The position numbers and the translations under genes are program-made. From Gari tellinella (Eukaryota; Mollusca; Bivalvia; Cardiida; Psammobiidae), in NCBI GenBank assembly GCA_922989275.2, contig OV277858.1, forward strand, positions 1,488,001 through 1,552,000: 64,000 nucleotides of DNA, written 5' to 3'. This document shows positions 1-10,444 of this stretch, piece by piece; the first letter of the stretch is position 1, and each line of letters opens with the position of its first letter. The notes below the pieces were generated by a model that worked only from the letters and a program-made list of their open reading frames with translations, was not told where the DNA came from and did not search any database.

Positions 1-1080
1 ACCTCAAATTTGACACACACATTCAATATTTTGCTCGTATATAACATAAATTGTGAGTGGCTGCTACGCTAGCAAAATTCTTTTTATGTGTACAAAAATG
101 AGCGGTTATATGACAACATTTACTTTCAAACCTTATAATCAAACTAAAGTACAAAGGTTCCAAAAGGTTCCTGTACTTTGCCTTCACGAACGCTCGAACT
201 ATACTACATTTTCAATATAATTCTTTACTTAGCGTAATTTTTGAATGGTTGCTAAGGTAACTAAATGTTATTTTCGTATTAAAAGTGAATATCTATATGA
301 CAAAATTAACTAGTTAATTTGATAATGAACTAAATGTACAATAGTTCTATTAGATTGCGGTATATTGCATTATTAAAAACTTAAAATTGACTCGTAATTT
401 CAACATAATGCTCATATATAGCATAATGTTGTGAGTTGTTGCTATGGTAACCAATTGTTATTTTTTTGTATAAAGTGAATATTATATGACAAATTTAGCT
501 TACAAACATGATAATGACTCTAAAGTACCATTGTTATGTTAAGTTGCTGTACTTAACCTAAAAAACCTGAAATTCGACACATATTTTCGATACAAAGCTG
601 TTATTTAGCATACATTGTGAGTGGTTGCTATGGTTACCAAATGTCATTTTCATGTTTAAAGTGAAAATTATACAACACTGGTAACTACCTAATCTGATGA
701 TGAAAGTACAGTACCATGGTTTGGATATGTTTCTTTATTTTTTCTTAAAAAAAGCTTGAATTTTACTCACATTTTCAATACAATGCTCTTATTAAGCAAC
801 TGCGTTGAGCGGTTACTAAGGCAACCAAAGGCCGTTTTCATCTTAACAATGAATGTGTATGAGACAATGCTAACTTGAAAACCTGATAAAGAATCTATTT
901 TAAGTCTAATGGTTTGGATAGTTTGCTGTAATTTGCGTTACAAAAGTATTGAATCTGACGCATATTTTCAGTAAATAACGTTCTTTGGCCAGGTGTTACC
1001 ATAGTAACCAACTAATGTCTGCATATTTTGTCTTTTACTTTCATTTTATAACACTAAAATATAAGGTTATAGCAATTTAA
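1..1080. repeat. 189-bp tandem repeat array with X-box-like dyads
   Basis: At least five head-to-tail units can be aligned. The shared word around TTCAATA recurs near 22, 211, 400, 586, 774 and 966, giving a period of about 186-192 bp. Each unit has the order: AAATTTGAC-like stretch, TTCAATAnAATGCT, GTGAGTGGTTGCTATGG, an AAAGTGAATAT-like stretch, then an A+T-rich segment with TAAAGTACA. Units are diverged, so the array is old. No coding potential is visible. The window cuts the array at its left end. Confidence 0.85.
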
Positions 1081-1164
1081 GAGTGGTATTGCTACCTTTT
1101 TAGCAATTCTGCTCAGTTACATAGGAAGTTACAACATTAAAAAAGTTTCGTTGCCATGGTTACC
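247..1164. promoter_or_regulatory. RFX X-box-like dyads repeated in the tandem array
   Basis: Imperfect inverted repeats of the form GTTGCYATGGYAACC occur at about 247-262, 438-452, 623-638, 811-826, 993-1009 and, outside the array proper, 1150-1164. This form matches the known RFX-factor X-box consensus (two GTTRCC half sites facing each other). Within the array they recur once per 189-bp unit. The match is seen in the sequence; binding or function is inference, and decay in the first unit suggests no strong constraint. Confidence 0.45.
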
Positions 1165-1400
1165 CCCTTAGCAACCTCAATCCCAAAGGTTTTCTTCCCA
1201 GAAAGTAATCAGCACATGTGCTACTTGTTATTAGTGATCCTATTCAAATTCAGCATGGATGCATAGATATTCCACCAGTCCTTAAAATATGCCAAAATCG
1301 TGATTTCTTACTTTCAGCATATTAGCCCCTTTATCTCGCACCTGCGTACCAATCGGGTGTAATGTTGAGTTGAATCCTACAATGTTATTTAATTGTCAAT
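1081..1400. other. Intergenic, nothing recognised
   Basis: Unique-looking A+T-rich sequence between two tandem repeat regions. Apart from the last X-box-like dyad at 1150-1164, I see no gene, RNA or element end here. Confidence 0.6.
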
Positions 1401-2440
1401 GTGTCATACTTCAACATACACATGTCATTTTATCTGAATTATGTTAAGTTTTCTCTGAAAAAGTCTGTGAATTTGTCATATTGTACTCACCAAAAACACT
1501 GTTTTGTGGCCAAAATCTTGTTTCATCTACAGGTCCTCTATGCAGTGTGTTCAAAATATGCCCCTGGGGTCAAAATTGGCCCCGCCCCGGGGGTCACATT
1601 TTTACATAGTTATGTAGTGAAATTTTCAAACGTCTTCTTCCTTGAAACTAATATAGCTAGAGCTTTGATATTTGGCATGGTGACACTTCTAGATTTCCTA
1701 TACCAATATTGTTCAAATGGTTCTGGTCGGTTGCATAACTAGGTCACAGGAGCTAAAATGTTTTTTTTTCAATGAAAACTTAAAAAATCTGCTTGTCTGA
1801 ACTACAGGCCAGAGCTTAGATATTTGGCACATAGCATCGCCTACAGGTCCTCTATCAAGTTTGTTCAAATTATGCCTCTGGGGTCAAAATTGGCCCAGCC
1901 AGGAATCACAGTTTTACATAGAGTTATTTAGTGAAATTTTCAAACGTTTTCTTATCTGAAACTAATATGGCCAGAGCTTTGATATGTGGCATGGTGCCGC
2001 TTCTAGATGTCCTATACCATAATTGTTCAAATGGTTCTGGTCGGTTGCATAACTAGGTCACAGGAGCTAAAATAGATTTGTTTCAATGAAACTTAAAAAA
2101 TCTTCTTGTCAGAAACAGGAACGTATATTAGAATATATGTCTCTGTCAGAAACTACAAGACCCAGAGCTTCGATATTTGGTACATAGCATCATCTACAGG
2201 TCCTCTATGTAGTTTGTTCAAAATATGCCCCAGGGGTCAAAATTGGCCCGCCCCGGGGGTCACAATTTTACATAGAGAAAATTTCAAACCTCTTCATCTC
2301 TGAAACTGATATGGCCAGAGCTTTTATATTCGGTATGGTGACACTTTGAAATATCCTTTACATATTTTGTTCAAATGGTTCCGGTCTGTTGCATATCTAG
2401 TATAGGTCAGTCCTGGACATTAATTCATTATCTCGATTTT
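1401..2440. repeat. Diverged tandem repeat of about 314-353 bp
   Basis: Three units share the words GGTCCTCTATG, TTGTTCAAAATATGCCCC, GGGGTCAAAATTGGCCC and CCCCGGGGGTCACA, starting near 1533, 1846 and 2199. They also share ATGGTTCTGGTCGGTTGCAT at about 1718, 2031 and 2375 (diverged in the last). This repeat style resembles dispersed repeats I associate with bivalve genomes. The 113-codon open frame starting at 1401 runs through the repeat and shows no protein-family features. Confidence 0.75.
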
Positions 2441-2485
2441 TGCAGCTATTCTCAGGTGAGCGAAATATGCCACATGAGGCTCTTG

Positions 2486-2815
2486 CTATTAGTTCACCCG
2501 AGACTTTTCCAGTGAACTATAGTGATCAGTAGATGTCTGTTGTCAATCAACATTTGGTTTAGTACACTCTAGCGGCCATATATTTACCCCTATCAAGATC
2601 ATATTTGCTCAGGATATTCATCTTGAAGAGCTATATCTCCACTTTAAATATGGGTAGTATGGGGTCAAAAAGCAGGTCATAATGTCATATCTTAGATGAT
2701 AATTTATTAAGACTCTTGGTAAAAGTACCACAATATTGTCAAAATCAAGAAGCATTAAGTTTTACTTATTAGTACAATTTTGCTTTTTTCCGTCCATAGG
2801 CAAACCCTGAATACA
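2486..2815 (+). repeat. Dispersed repeat copy, inverted partner at 40944-41281
   Basis: This stretch, from TTAGTTCACCCGA to AATACATATT, is the diverged reverse complement of 40944-41281. Both copies end in the same CCATAGG...AATACATATT terminus. In the partner that terminus contains a small hairpin (TAGGCGAAGCCTA when read in this orientation), and its end coincides with a palindrome-arm insertion point. It is probably one end of a mobile element family of unknown type. Confidence 0.7.
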
Positions 2816-2920
2816 TATTATTTTTCTAATGTCAGATGCACGATAATGCTACACATTTGGTTTTATTTGAGTTGTTTTCTTTATTTTTTCAAATACACTA
2901 TCTGGTTGCGAGTTGATTTA
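2816..2920 (+). repeat. Dispersed repeat copy, direct partner at 48128-48222
   Basis: The words TTTTTCTAATGTCAGA, TAATGCTACACATTTG, TTTTATTTGAGT and CAAATACACTATCTGGTTGC match 48128-48222 in the same orientation with scattered differences. It abuts the 2486-2815 repeat here, whereas the two partners in the right arm lie near opposite ends of the 7.7-kb insertion. Confidence 0.65.
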
Positions 2921-3358
2921 ATTGTTTAGCATTCATTTTGAATTTATTTTTAATAAATAAAATTTATGCGCGATGCTAGTATCAGTTTATACATAGAAGA
3001 TTTGAATTCTACTGAGTAGGCTATCTTATGAAAAAATGGAATAATGGAGCATATTCTCTCCTCTTTTGTTTTTACGATATTTTCATTTCATTGGCATACA
3101 GCATAACTTATTTATTGAATTCAATATACATGTAAATGGATAACGCAAAAGCCAAGTTTATGATTATAGTTGGTAAAATATGTCAACCCTTAGTGGATAC
3201 TTGTATAAATATTTAGACCATTATTTACATTTCATTAAATTGAAGGTACTCCTTTTTTAGCTCATAATCGTACTTGAGGGAAATGTCGCCACACTGTAAG
3301 TTTCTGTGCTTCTGGGTCCCAGCTCTCATACAAAAGTACAGGGTGTCATTCAGCTAAA
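2921..3358. other. Intergenic, nothing recognised
   Basis: A+T-rich sequence with no recognisable gene, hairpin or element end. Confidence 0.6.
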
Positions 3359-3369
3359 GTGTGTTCAGA

Positions 3370-3945
3370 ATGGCTTGATGGCTGTGAACGCCAAGTTCTC
3401 CCTTTTCGTACATGTGATGTTATCACTTCTGCTGCTTTGTGTCCACGATCTTTACTTTTTAAATATTTCTGTTTGCTTTTGAGCGCTTCTCTAGCAGTGT
3501 CAAATGCCTTGTCATTGACCACTGAAGAACCATATCTATGCCTCCTGAGGTGACGTTCAACTTCCCAGCATGGACCTCAATGTGACAGGCTCGTATTCTT
3601 AACCATGTTTTGTCGAACAGGTATGAAGAATGATTTCAAATGGTCATTAAGCTCATCAGTAGCAGCTCCATACGTTGCGTAATCCCTTTCTGTTTCCAGG
3701 ACCCGAAAAAATGGATATGTGACAGTGTTTTTCTTCTAGTATTACTATTTTCTTTTCCAGTAATAAAGTAATGAATCTCAACATGTCAACGAATATGCTT
3801 ATCACTGCTTCTTTCTGTATAGTTTGGGTTGATTCCGCTGACTTGGTCGCCATTTCTATTTGAGTTAATGTCTCAGGAGAAAGTTGTTTGTTAAATTCAT
3901 CCAGTATTGGGTCTGCCCCATCCATATTTTCTTCTGTAAGCTGCT
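3370..3945 (-). pseudogene. Broken crypton-like (DUF3504-type) recombinase core-binding region
   Basis: On the minus strand an 89-codon frame (3656-3925) is continued, after a frameshift near 3690 and a stop near 3577, by segments with a typical family pattern. The first reads ELNDHLKSFFIPVR. The second reads ERHLRRHRYGSSVVNDKAF and continues in frame with KSKQKYLKSKDRGHKAAEVI. Spacing and residues (a hydrophobic ELN..L..FF..VR block, then ERHL...YG.S.V.D..F, then K.K.LK..G.G.K) fit the N-terminal region of DUF3504 proteins, which are related to crypton tyrosine recombinases. The catalytic half is not seen. The frame is interrupted, so I read it as a dead copy. Assignment rests on pattern memory, not on a search. 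Confidence 0.5.
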
Positions 3946-4016
3946 GATGGTCTGTAAAAGAACAAGGTGTTAGAGTTATCTACTAATTTGTTTATGGTTG
4001 AATGGTGATTGCATAA

Positions 4017-4093
4017 GCAGTCCGGATAGCTCAGATGGGAGAGCACTTGCCGTGTAAGTAAGGGGTTCCGGATAAGAGTCCCAGTTCGGCTGC
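4017..4093 (+). ncRNA. tRNA-derived SINE head (tRNA-Thr-like)
   Basis: The sequence folds as a tRNA-like unit. An acceptor-like GCAGTCCG pairs with CGGCTGC at the end. There is an A-box-like GATAGCTCAGATGGGAGAG. An anticodon-like stem-loop (CTTGC, loop with TGT, GTAAG) follows, and then a degraded B-box region. Extra bases in the T arm and a TTTTCCCACCATAT tail fit a SINE better than a working tRNA gene. A shortened relative lies at 4992-5075. Confidence 0.55.
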
Positions 4094-4990
4094 ATATTTT
4101 CCCACCATATAACATTTGGTGTCCTTCTTAAAAATACCAAAGGATATCATTTAGCTTGCAAAATGAACAAATATCATTTAAAAAACTCTTTAGGTCAGAA
4201 TGTTGGACAAAGTGTTGTGTAGAGGCAGCGTTTGTAGCTGAGTTTTAGGGTTTTCAGGGTTTTATGGGTTTTATCGGGTTTTATGAAATTTTTAGTTTAG
4301 ATAATTGAATATGACAGTAATCAGTCTGTACCTACTTAAAAATTAATTGCTTGCCATCAACAATGATATACTTGAGAACAGCATGTAAATGAAAATGAAT
4401 AATAAGCAAAAATTGTGTCAACTATAAATACCAAACTGACTATTGAAGATGTTTCTATCTCAGGTGGTTTGAAGCCAGGTGACCCCATATCCCAAAGTAA
4501 AATCAAGGCATGTGTGTCTTATTACAATCTATCACATTCAGCACCTCTTCAAGGCACTTATTACAAAACAATTATCCATGGCTACTGAAATTTTATATAA
4601 TTTAGAGGATTGAAACTGAAATATTGGCAAGTCTTTAATTGTATTGCGTATAATATATTCTCTTAACTACTCTAACTATCCCAATAGCAATAGAGTGTAT
4701 ATATACTTAGTATAAATGCCTAACTTTATACTTGTATATCCTATATTAACTAGGTTTTAAAAACGTATCAGCATCTAATATGTGTCTGTTAAGCCATAAT
4801 TAAAAAATGGGAAGATTGAATCTAAAATACACACTATTAGGAAGAAAACTAATGTTTCATATGACCAACATTTCATAAAACCCGTTTATTGCCCAGAGTG
4901 GGAAACAATACCTTATCGTCCAACCCGCGTAAAACCGGGGTTTTTATGGGTTGGGTTTTACTGGGCGGGTAATATCATGCCAACCCTGTA
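4094..4990. other. Intergenic between two SINE copies; short GGGTTTTA-like runs
   Basis: No gene is seen. Short runs of GGGTTTTA/GGGTTTTAT occur at about 4244-4285, and inversely related AAAACCCG/CCCGCGTAAAACC and GGGTTGGGTTTTACTGGG words occur at about 4875-4970. They are too few and too irregular for a telomeric array. Confidence 0.5.
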
Positions 4991-4991
4991 G

Positions 4992-5075
4992 TTAAATGGT
5001 GAGAGATTTGTGTAAGCTGTCCAGATAGCTCGGATGTGGTCTGGTTGCATAGTTTTCTCACCATGTTACTCTTTA
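4992..5075 (+). ncRNA. Internally deleted SINE copy
   Basis: TTAAATGGTGAGAGATTTGT, then GTCCAGATAGCTCGGATG, joined directly to TGGTCTGGTTGCATAGTTTTC and CTCACCAT. This mirrors the 3985-4125 SINE but lacks the anticodon and B-box middle part. Confidence 0.5.
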
Positions 5076-5935
5076 ATGATCTTGACTGCTGTCACCAAAT
5101 TAGAGACAGTGGAGGGGGATTATTAAGCATAGTGTAGTGGACCAGCATACTAAAAATGCCATTGCATTCATGATGTTGCATTCATATTGACTTGATTTTG
5201 AATGGAAACCTTGATTTTTTACCTCTTTTTGGTGTTAGGAGAAAGGAGGTTTTACTTTTGCAACATAGTCATATATCTACAGTATAGAATGTTACCATGC
5301 GACGGGAGCTTAAAATGATAGATTGCAAAAATGCAATCCAGAAACACAAGTGCTTGAGTTCTTTAAATTGGACTAAATTAAAAATACACTGTGCACAAAT
5401 GGATACCAGCAGAGAAACGCAAAATCAAACAGAGAGCAATGTAAAATTTGTTCTGAATTGGATGAAGACTTAAGACATTACCTACATAACTAATGACCTC
5501 AAAGTTCAAGGTCACTGTTGAAAGTACATGTAATTGACATTATATCATTATATAAATGAGGTTATGTTACGTAGTTAGTACTTATATGCCGCTATCCAGA
5601 GGCATGTTTGTTCTCCCCTTAGGGGGAATTTTGCAGACACACTTTATCTTAAAGTACAATGCTTATAAATATTTTAAGCCATGGTTGCACTCAGGCCGTT
5701 GGGGTGTTTGTGCGTAACGGATATTTGAAATGTGTTACCCTATCATATCTTGAACTCAAATATTAGAGCATTCATAACTTAATGGTTTAATCAATATCAT
5801 ACCTAGAAGCATCAGAGTGGTACCAAATGGAAGCCAATGAGGCATTCGATCATTTGATTCCATTATCTATAAACCAGTTTTTTTACATATTCGTGAATAT
5901 TTATGATTGTATTTGATTTGCCTGATTATTAGCTC
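5076..5935. other. Intergenic, nothing recognised
   Basis: No convincing coding frame, hairpin or element end. Contains generic A+T-rich sequence. Confidence 0.55.
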
Positions 5936-6820
5936 ACATTACCTAGCTCAGGGTGTGGTTTTGCAATCCCTGAATGTTCGTCGTCTGTCGTTCGTCTTCA
6001 ACAATTATAGTGTTTACACTCTAGAGGCCACAATCTTTATCCAATCGTTCTCAAAGTTGCTATGATTGTATACAATTATAAGAGTTTGAATATGTTAGAT
6101 TATGATTGAAATTTGATTTATAGGTCAAGAGTTATCTACCTTTGAATTGCAGAAAATGCCATATATAAAAGTGTGTACACTCTAGAGGCCACACTTTTTA
6201 CCAAATATTTTTCAAACTTGCTCAAATTGTAAATAATCATAAGATTATAAATGAGTATGATTATGGTTGAAATTGGACCAAAAGGCCAAGAGTTATCTAC
6301 CTTTGAATTGCTGAAATTGCCACATCTAAAAGTGTTTTACACTCTTGAGGGAACAAGTTTTACCGAATCTTTCTCAAACTAGCTCAAAGTGTGTGTGACC
6401 ATTAGTTCATAGATGAATTCTAAAATGGTTTAAAACAGACTAATTGGTAATAGGTGTATGCCCTTGATGTGTGCCAAATCTAACAGTTGTTACACTCAAC
6501 AACTACAGTTTTCAATGGAGTGTAATTATACTTGCACACAATGTAAATAGGTTTAAGTTATCGAAGGAGTGCAATTATTGTTGAAATCTGATTATTGCGG
6601 CTAGAGTTAGCTGTCCTTGATATACTTAGAACTGGTAGAAAAAGGCTTTATTTCAGTATTGTTTACCCTCTAGTTATCTGCCCTTGATCTACTAAACTGT
6701 ACTAGAATAAGTTGTATTCCAATATTGTTTACACTCTATAATCTGGATTTAGATCAATATTGTTGAAACAACAGGTGAGAGATAGCAGGGCCTTCAAGGC
6801 CCTCTTGTTTGTAAACTTAT
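5936..6820. repeat. Tandem repeat of about 160 bp with hairpin-like ends
   Basis: The word TTTACACTCTAGAGGCCACA or close variants recurs near 6009, 6174 and 6335, with weaker TTTACACTC units near 6490, 6660 and 6725. It is separated by repeated TTATCTACCTTTGAATTGC and TCTCAAACTTGCTCAAA words. The block starts with TTAGCTCAC and ends with an ACAGGTGAGAGATAGC stretch followed by AGGGCCTTCAAGGCCCT. That terminal dyad resembles ends of common molluscan repeats. Confidence 0.65.
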
Positions 6821-7000
6821 ATATTATATTAAGTATTGAGTGCGTATATTTATAGAGCAGATGTTTTCCACCATTTAGAATGAATGAACTAGTTTAAGTG
6901 ATGCATTTCTAAGTCAAGGAAGTGGACCCAACAGATAATCATATCCCGGTAGTTACATATAAACAGATGTTGCACCTGCTTCTCGCCATTGAGATTCTGG

Positions 7001-7244
7001 GGCCCGTGTCATAAAACGTTGTGCGACAAGAACGGTATTAAGTCAATAATTTAAAATGCATTTAAATTCTGATTTTTCTATATAATCCTGTCTTGTGACA
7101 TCTCTTTGGAATTTTCTTTTCTTTTCTAGACAATTCTAAAGAGATGCCACAAGACAGGATTATATGGAGAAACAAATCATAATTAAGAATTTTATAATTT
7201 GACCTACGGCAACATTTTTCAGACGAAGGTTTATGAAACCGGCC
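7001..7244. mobile_element. Foldback MITE with long inverted repeats
   Basis: The ends GGCCCGTGTCATAAAAC and GTTTATGAAACCGGCC are inverted copies. Inside, CTATATAATCCTGTCTTGTG..CATCTCTTTGGAATT faces AATTCTAAAGAGATGCCACA..AGACAGGATTATAT. The whole ~245 bp therefore folds into one hairpin with arms near 100 bp and a short TTTTCTTTTC centre. No coding capacity, so a non-autonomous element. Confidence 0.75.
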
Positions 7245-8690
7245 ACTGAGTGGCAGATAAGCCGGTATGTGAGCGATTACGTTTATGCCCGTCCGGACAG
7301 TTTCCCAAATTTATCGAGTTGTTATACTTTTTTCGTAACTGATGAAAAATGATAAAGTTTAAACTTAATCCAACATACATAGATGTTAAATCAAGCAAAC
7401 TCTTGTACTTTGCACATGATAATAACACTATAAATACAAATGTACTACATTCGCTCATTATCCAGCTAGCACCTGTACTTATATTCTTTACTATCATCAC
7501 CATTATCAATACATATTTCTCAAGTACATCAGAGTATTTGTCATTCTCACTACCACTACCAGAAACACAATATGCCAAGTAGATGTCATGGTAATATGGC
7601 ACAACTTGTCCAATCATATTCAATCCCCTCTGTCCCAACTTTCAAACAACCATCTTCTAAGTCTAGGAGATCTGACTGATAGCCAACATCATGAAGTTGA
7701 ATGCTTAAATAATAGTTTACAAATTGAATTGTATGTGCATCTCTATAATCAGTTAGACATGCACCTCCAATTATAACCTTCCAACTTCATAGGTATAAAA
7801 ACCAAGATGAGTTGTACACGCCACACTTTCTTCCTGGTCACTAGGTCAGAGGTCAATATCACTCCAACAACTTATTTGGCTGTACAAAAGACAATGATTT
7901 ACCTACAGTCTACATATGTACACATGTACATGTCGAGCATAAAGGTGAAAGCGTGATCAAGTGACTTTTGATATCTGATATACATGTACAGGTACAGTAA
8001 CCTCGACTTAGGTGAGCTAGAGTTATCACGATTTGACTGTGTTTTCAACCTTTTCTCAGCCATTATGATGTAAATATCCGTCTTACACAGTCGTTGAAAT
8101 AATATCGTCTGCTTAAATTTGTCGTGTTTTATTTATTCATCAAATTTGGAATTATTATCACTTTTAACTTAAAACACATTGATATGGGCGTCAAACAAAG
8201 GGGTTCCTATTGAGCCTGTCAGCGAAAGAGTTTAAAGCACTCTCGGATGATTTTGGATCTTTTTTATGTCCAGTCAGAGTTTATTTTTCTGGAGATACAT
8301 GTACTTTAACTATGTCGCATTTACGGACTTTAACCACCCCTCTCCTGTCGTTAAATCAGCTGGTTTAAAAGTGTCGTCTTCAAACTTTGTCATTATGGCG
8401 AGTAAGCATTATTTATCTAAAGTATTCTGAAGTCAAGTGTCAGTTTGGATTTATATTCGACCTCGCATTTAGTGACATCTAATCTGAATACGAACTGTTG
8501 AAATCATAATGGGTTGACAGGCAAAGTGTTTAGAAAATTGGTAACTTAACCCTTTCACTGCAAACATTTTTCCTGATAATTTTACTCCTTCACCATTTCA
8601 TGGTCGTCGTCTGCTTCAATTTTGTTTTTTGCAAAATTGTTGTAAAGTAAGATCCAATGTAGTATTACTAAACACATATCGATACAAATG
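7245..8690. other. Intergenic, nothing recognised
   Basis: Several short open frames overlap on both strands around 7231-7776, but none shows a protein-family pattern. No element ends recognised. 8549-8580 holds a sequence (AACCCTTTCACTGCAAACAT) that also occurs in variant form near the family A hairpins. Confidence 0.5.
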
Positions 8691-8759
8691 GCAAATAGTT
8701 TAGATCCTGATCAGACGCAGCATTACGTGGAGCCTGATCAGGGTCCACACTTTTTGCAA
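8691..8759. repeat. Family A hairpin, copy A1
   Basis: GATCCTGATCAG faces CTGATCAGGGTC with one G-T pair, inside outer words GCAAATAGTTTA and ACACTTTTTGCAA. It belongs to the dispersed family described at 10154-10222. It is followed by a segment (8780-8830, GGTGGCACTAAGGTGACATC) that recurs inverted at about 12890-12940 next to copy A6. Confidence 0.75.
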
Positions 8760-8844
8760 TCAGGCTTATTTGCGTCATTGAGAGTGAAAGGTACGGTGGC
8801 ACTAAGGTGACATCCCGTGTCCAAAAATTAAGTTTGTTTTCCCG

Positions 8845-9055
8845 ACTCCGACCTTTTTTTTTGGACACGGAAAAACAAACTTTTGTTTCCCCGACTTTTT
8901 TTTTTATTTTTGGACACCGGAAAACAAACTTTCGTTTCACGGTCTTTTTTTTTTTTGGATACGGGAAAACAAACTTTTGCCGGTCTTTTTTTTGTTTTGG
9001 ACACGGGAAAACAACAAAAATTGTTTCCCCGACTCTTTTTTTTGTTATGCACCGA
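8845..9055. repeat. Minisatellite of about 42-49 bp with T tracts
   Basis: Units of GGACACGGGAAAACAAACTT, then TTGTTTCCCCGAC and a run of about 10 T, start near 8863, 8912, 8957 and 8999. Both strands stay open through the array (8807-9061 plus, 8828-9112 minus, the latter with repeated VCFPVSKKKK words). This follows from the repeat and is not evidence for a protein. Confidence 0.8.
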
Positions 9056-9082
9056 CATTAAACAATATATTGTAAAATGACT

Positions 9083-9149
9083 AACAGTGCAGGCCCTGAT
9101 CAGAGTGCTCATACATGAGCCCGTTGATCAGGGTCCACACTGTTTGCAT
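9083..9149. repeat. Family A hairpin, copy A2, with 3' module
   Basis: GGCCCTGATCAGAGTGCTC faces GAGCCCGTTGATCAGGGTC in a near-complete stem, followed by CACACTGTTTGCATAA. About 55 bp downstream, GCCGAGTATATTCGTC is a decayed form of the perfect palindrome seen after copy A13 at about 62967. The two lie outside opposite ends of the giant palindrome, in the same orientation. Confidence 0.75.
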
Positions 9150-9540
9150 AAGCCAAGTGTAATCCTCACAGGTACACTGTTTGTAAATGCCGAGTATATT
9201 CGTCGCTAGGGTTGGATGTGTTAAAAATGATGGTGCTCAATATAACTTCAGCAGGTGGTAAGCACTTTGCATAAAACGTGGTCTGTCTTCTTGTCTTATT
9301 TGGGGCTCGAACGTACGTGTCTTGATAGATATGACAGTTATACCTCTGAAATATGGACACGTATGTGAGTTGAAATAGTCTCATCAATGAACCCCTATGA
9401 CGACAAGTTAATTTTGACAGGTGCCGTCCTCGGGGTATCATGGCAATAGCCGAAAAACAGGGAGGAAATTAAGTTTTGCCTCATTCCTTAAAATCACAGA
9501 TTGAGTCACATCTACTAGTTAAATGCACACATTTTTAGCT
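9150..9540. other. Left outer flank of the palindrome
   Basis: Unique sequence with no counterpart beyond 57460 on the right. A shared 60-bp stretch after hairpin A2 (to about 9225) matches 62925-63000 directly. Confidence 0.55.
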
Positions 9541-10153
9541 AAAAGTCATTTTGAAAACAATTTCTGACCTAAAATCAAGCTTCATGTTGCTCTACTCATC
9601 TAATTTAAAACATTTCAAAATACTCCAGCAGAGGTTGTTTTTGTGCTGTTTACATGGCTGTAAGTACACGCTGTACACAGAGATGATACACACTGGACTT
9701 AAACCAGATTTAAATCAAATTAAGTGTTTTAAAGATTTGTTTGGTACCAGGTTGGTGTATTCTTGCATCCTGAATATATTGGTAGTCTTACTTTGAAAAT
9801 TAATGACTTGAGAAAGTTGGTGCCCAACAAAAATCCGTTGGGGTTTAATTAAATAGAGAACAGAATATATCCTTCCAATTTTGAGTCTTAATGCCGGTGT
9901 ACTGTAAGGACAGTGCCTGAAGTCTAAAATTAGCTCGCTGTCTCTAACTGTACACAGAGTGGACTAGGGTTGAAATAGGGATCTAACGACGAACTGTTGC
10001 GTTGTTGGTTGTGATGGTGTTGCAGAGAGATCTTATACAGTGGATAATCTGTTATTCTTTCCCGTTTAAACGCAAACGTACGCAAACGCAAAACACTAAA
10101 ATGTAGAAAATGTCAATTTTTAGATATTTCTTACAATTCATTTTTATCTGAGT

Positions 10154-10222
10154 GGCATACAATTTGGAGCCTGATCAGACGCCGGGTTACCCGGCGTCTA
10201 ATCTGGCTCCAAACTGTGTGCA
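10154..10222. repeat. Family A hairpin, copy A3 (type copy)
   Basis: TTGGAGCCTGATCAGACGCC, GGGTTACC and GGCGTCTAATCTGGCTCCAA form an almost perfect 30-bp-arm stem with a GTTAC apex, bordered by GCATACAA and TGTGTGC. Just downstream is GTAAACGCGTTTATTGGG in the associated box shared by the family. The mirror copy at 56744-56810 has a perfect GTCTGATC arm where this one reads GTCTAATC. Confidence 0.85.
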
Positions 10223-10444
10223 GTGGAAATAAACATTTTAGCGTAAACGCGTTTATTGGGAAAGAATAACACATTATCCACTGTATCAGCTTTCTGTAAT
10301 ACCATCGTGCAGCTCTGGGCGACCGCCTGATGGGGAACCTTTGGTGTTTTGTCCGGTTTCAGATGTGTTTCTGTATACGACCTTTGGAAAGTTCTACATT
10401 CCGATAGCGTCCTCATTATGACGTCATATAACTACGATTATGTG

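Noticed and set aside
4017..4093. Functional tRNA-Thr gene
   Set aside because: Extra bases in the T arm, degraded B box and a second truncated copy nearby point to a SINE.
4235..4300. GGGTTTTA runs as interstitial telomere
   Set aside because: Only four irregular units; the motif differs from the TTAGGG repeat typical of molluscs.
7231..7776. 135-, 77- and 62-codon frames as small genes
   Set aside because: They overlap on opposite strands, partly run out of the foldback MITE, and show no recognisable domain or splice context.
8845..9055. Regular repeat with spacers, CRISPR-like at first glance
   Set aside because: Spacers are T tracts of low complexity and units are head-to-tail variants in a eukaryotic genome; no cas genes.
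8807..9112. Overlapping open frames on both strands with repeated FPVSKKKK / DTGKQTFV words
   Set aside because: The frames are created by the 42-49-bp T-tract minisatellite and stay open on both strands; no start context or family pattern.
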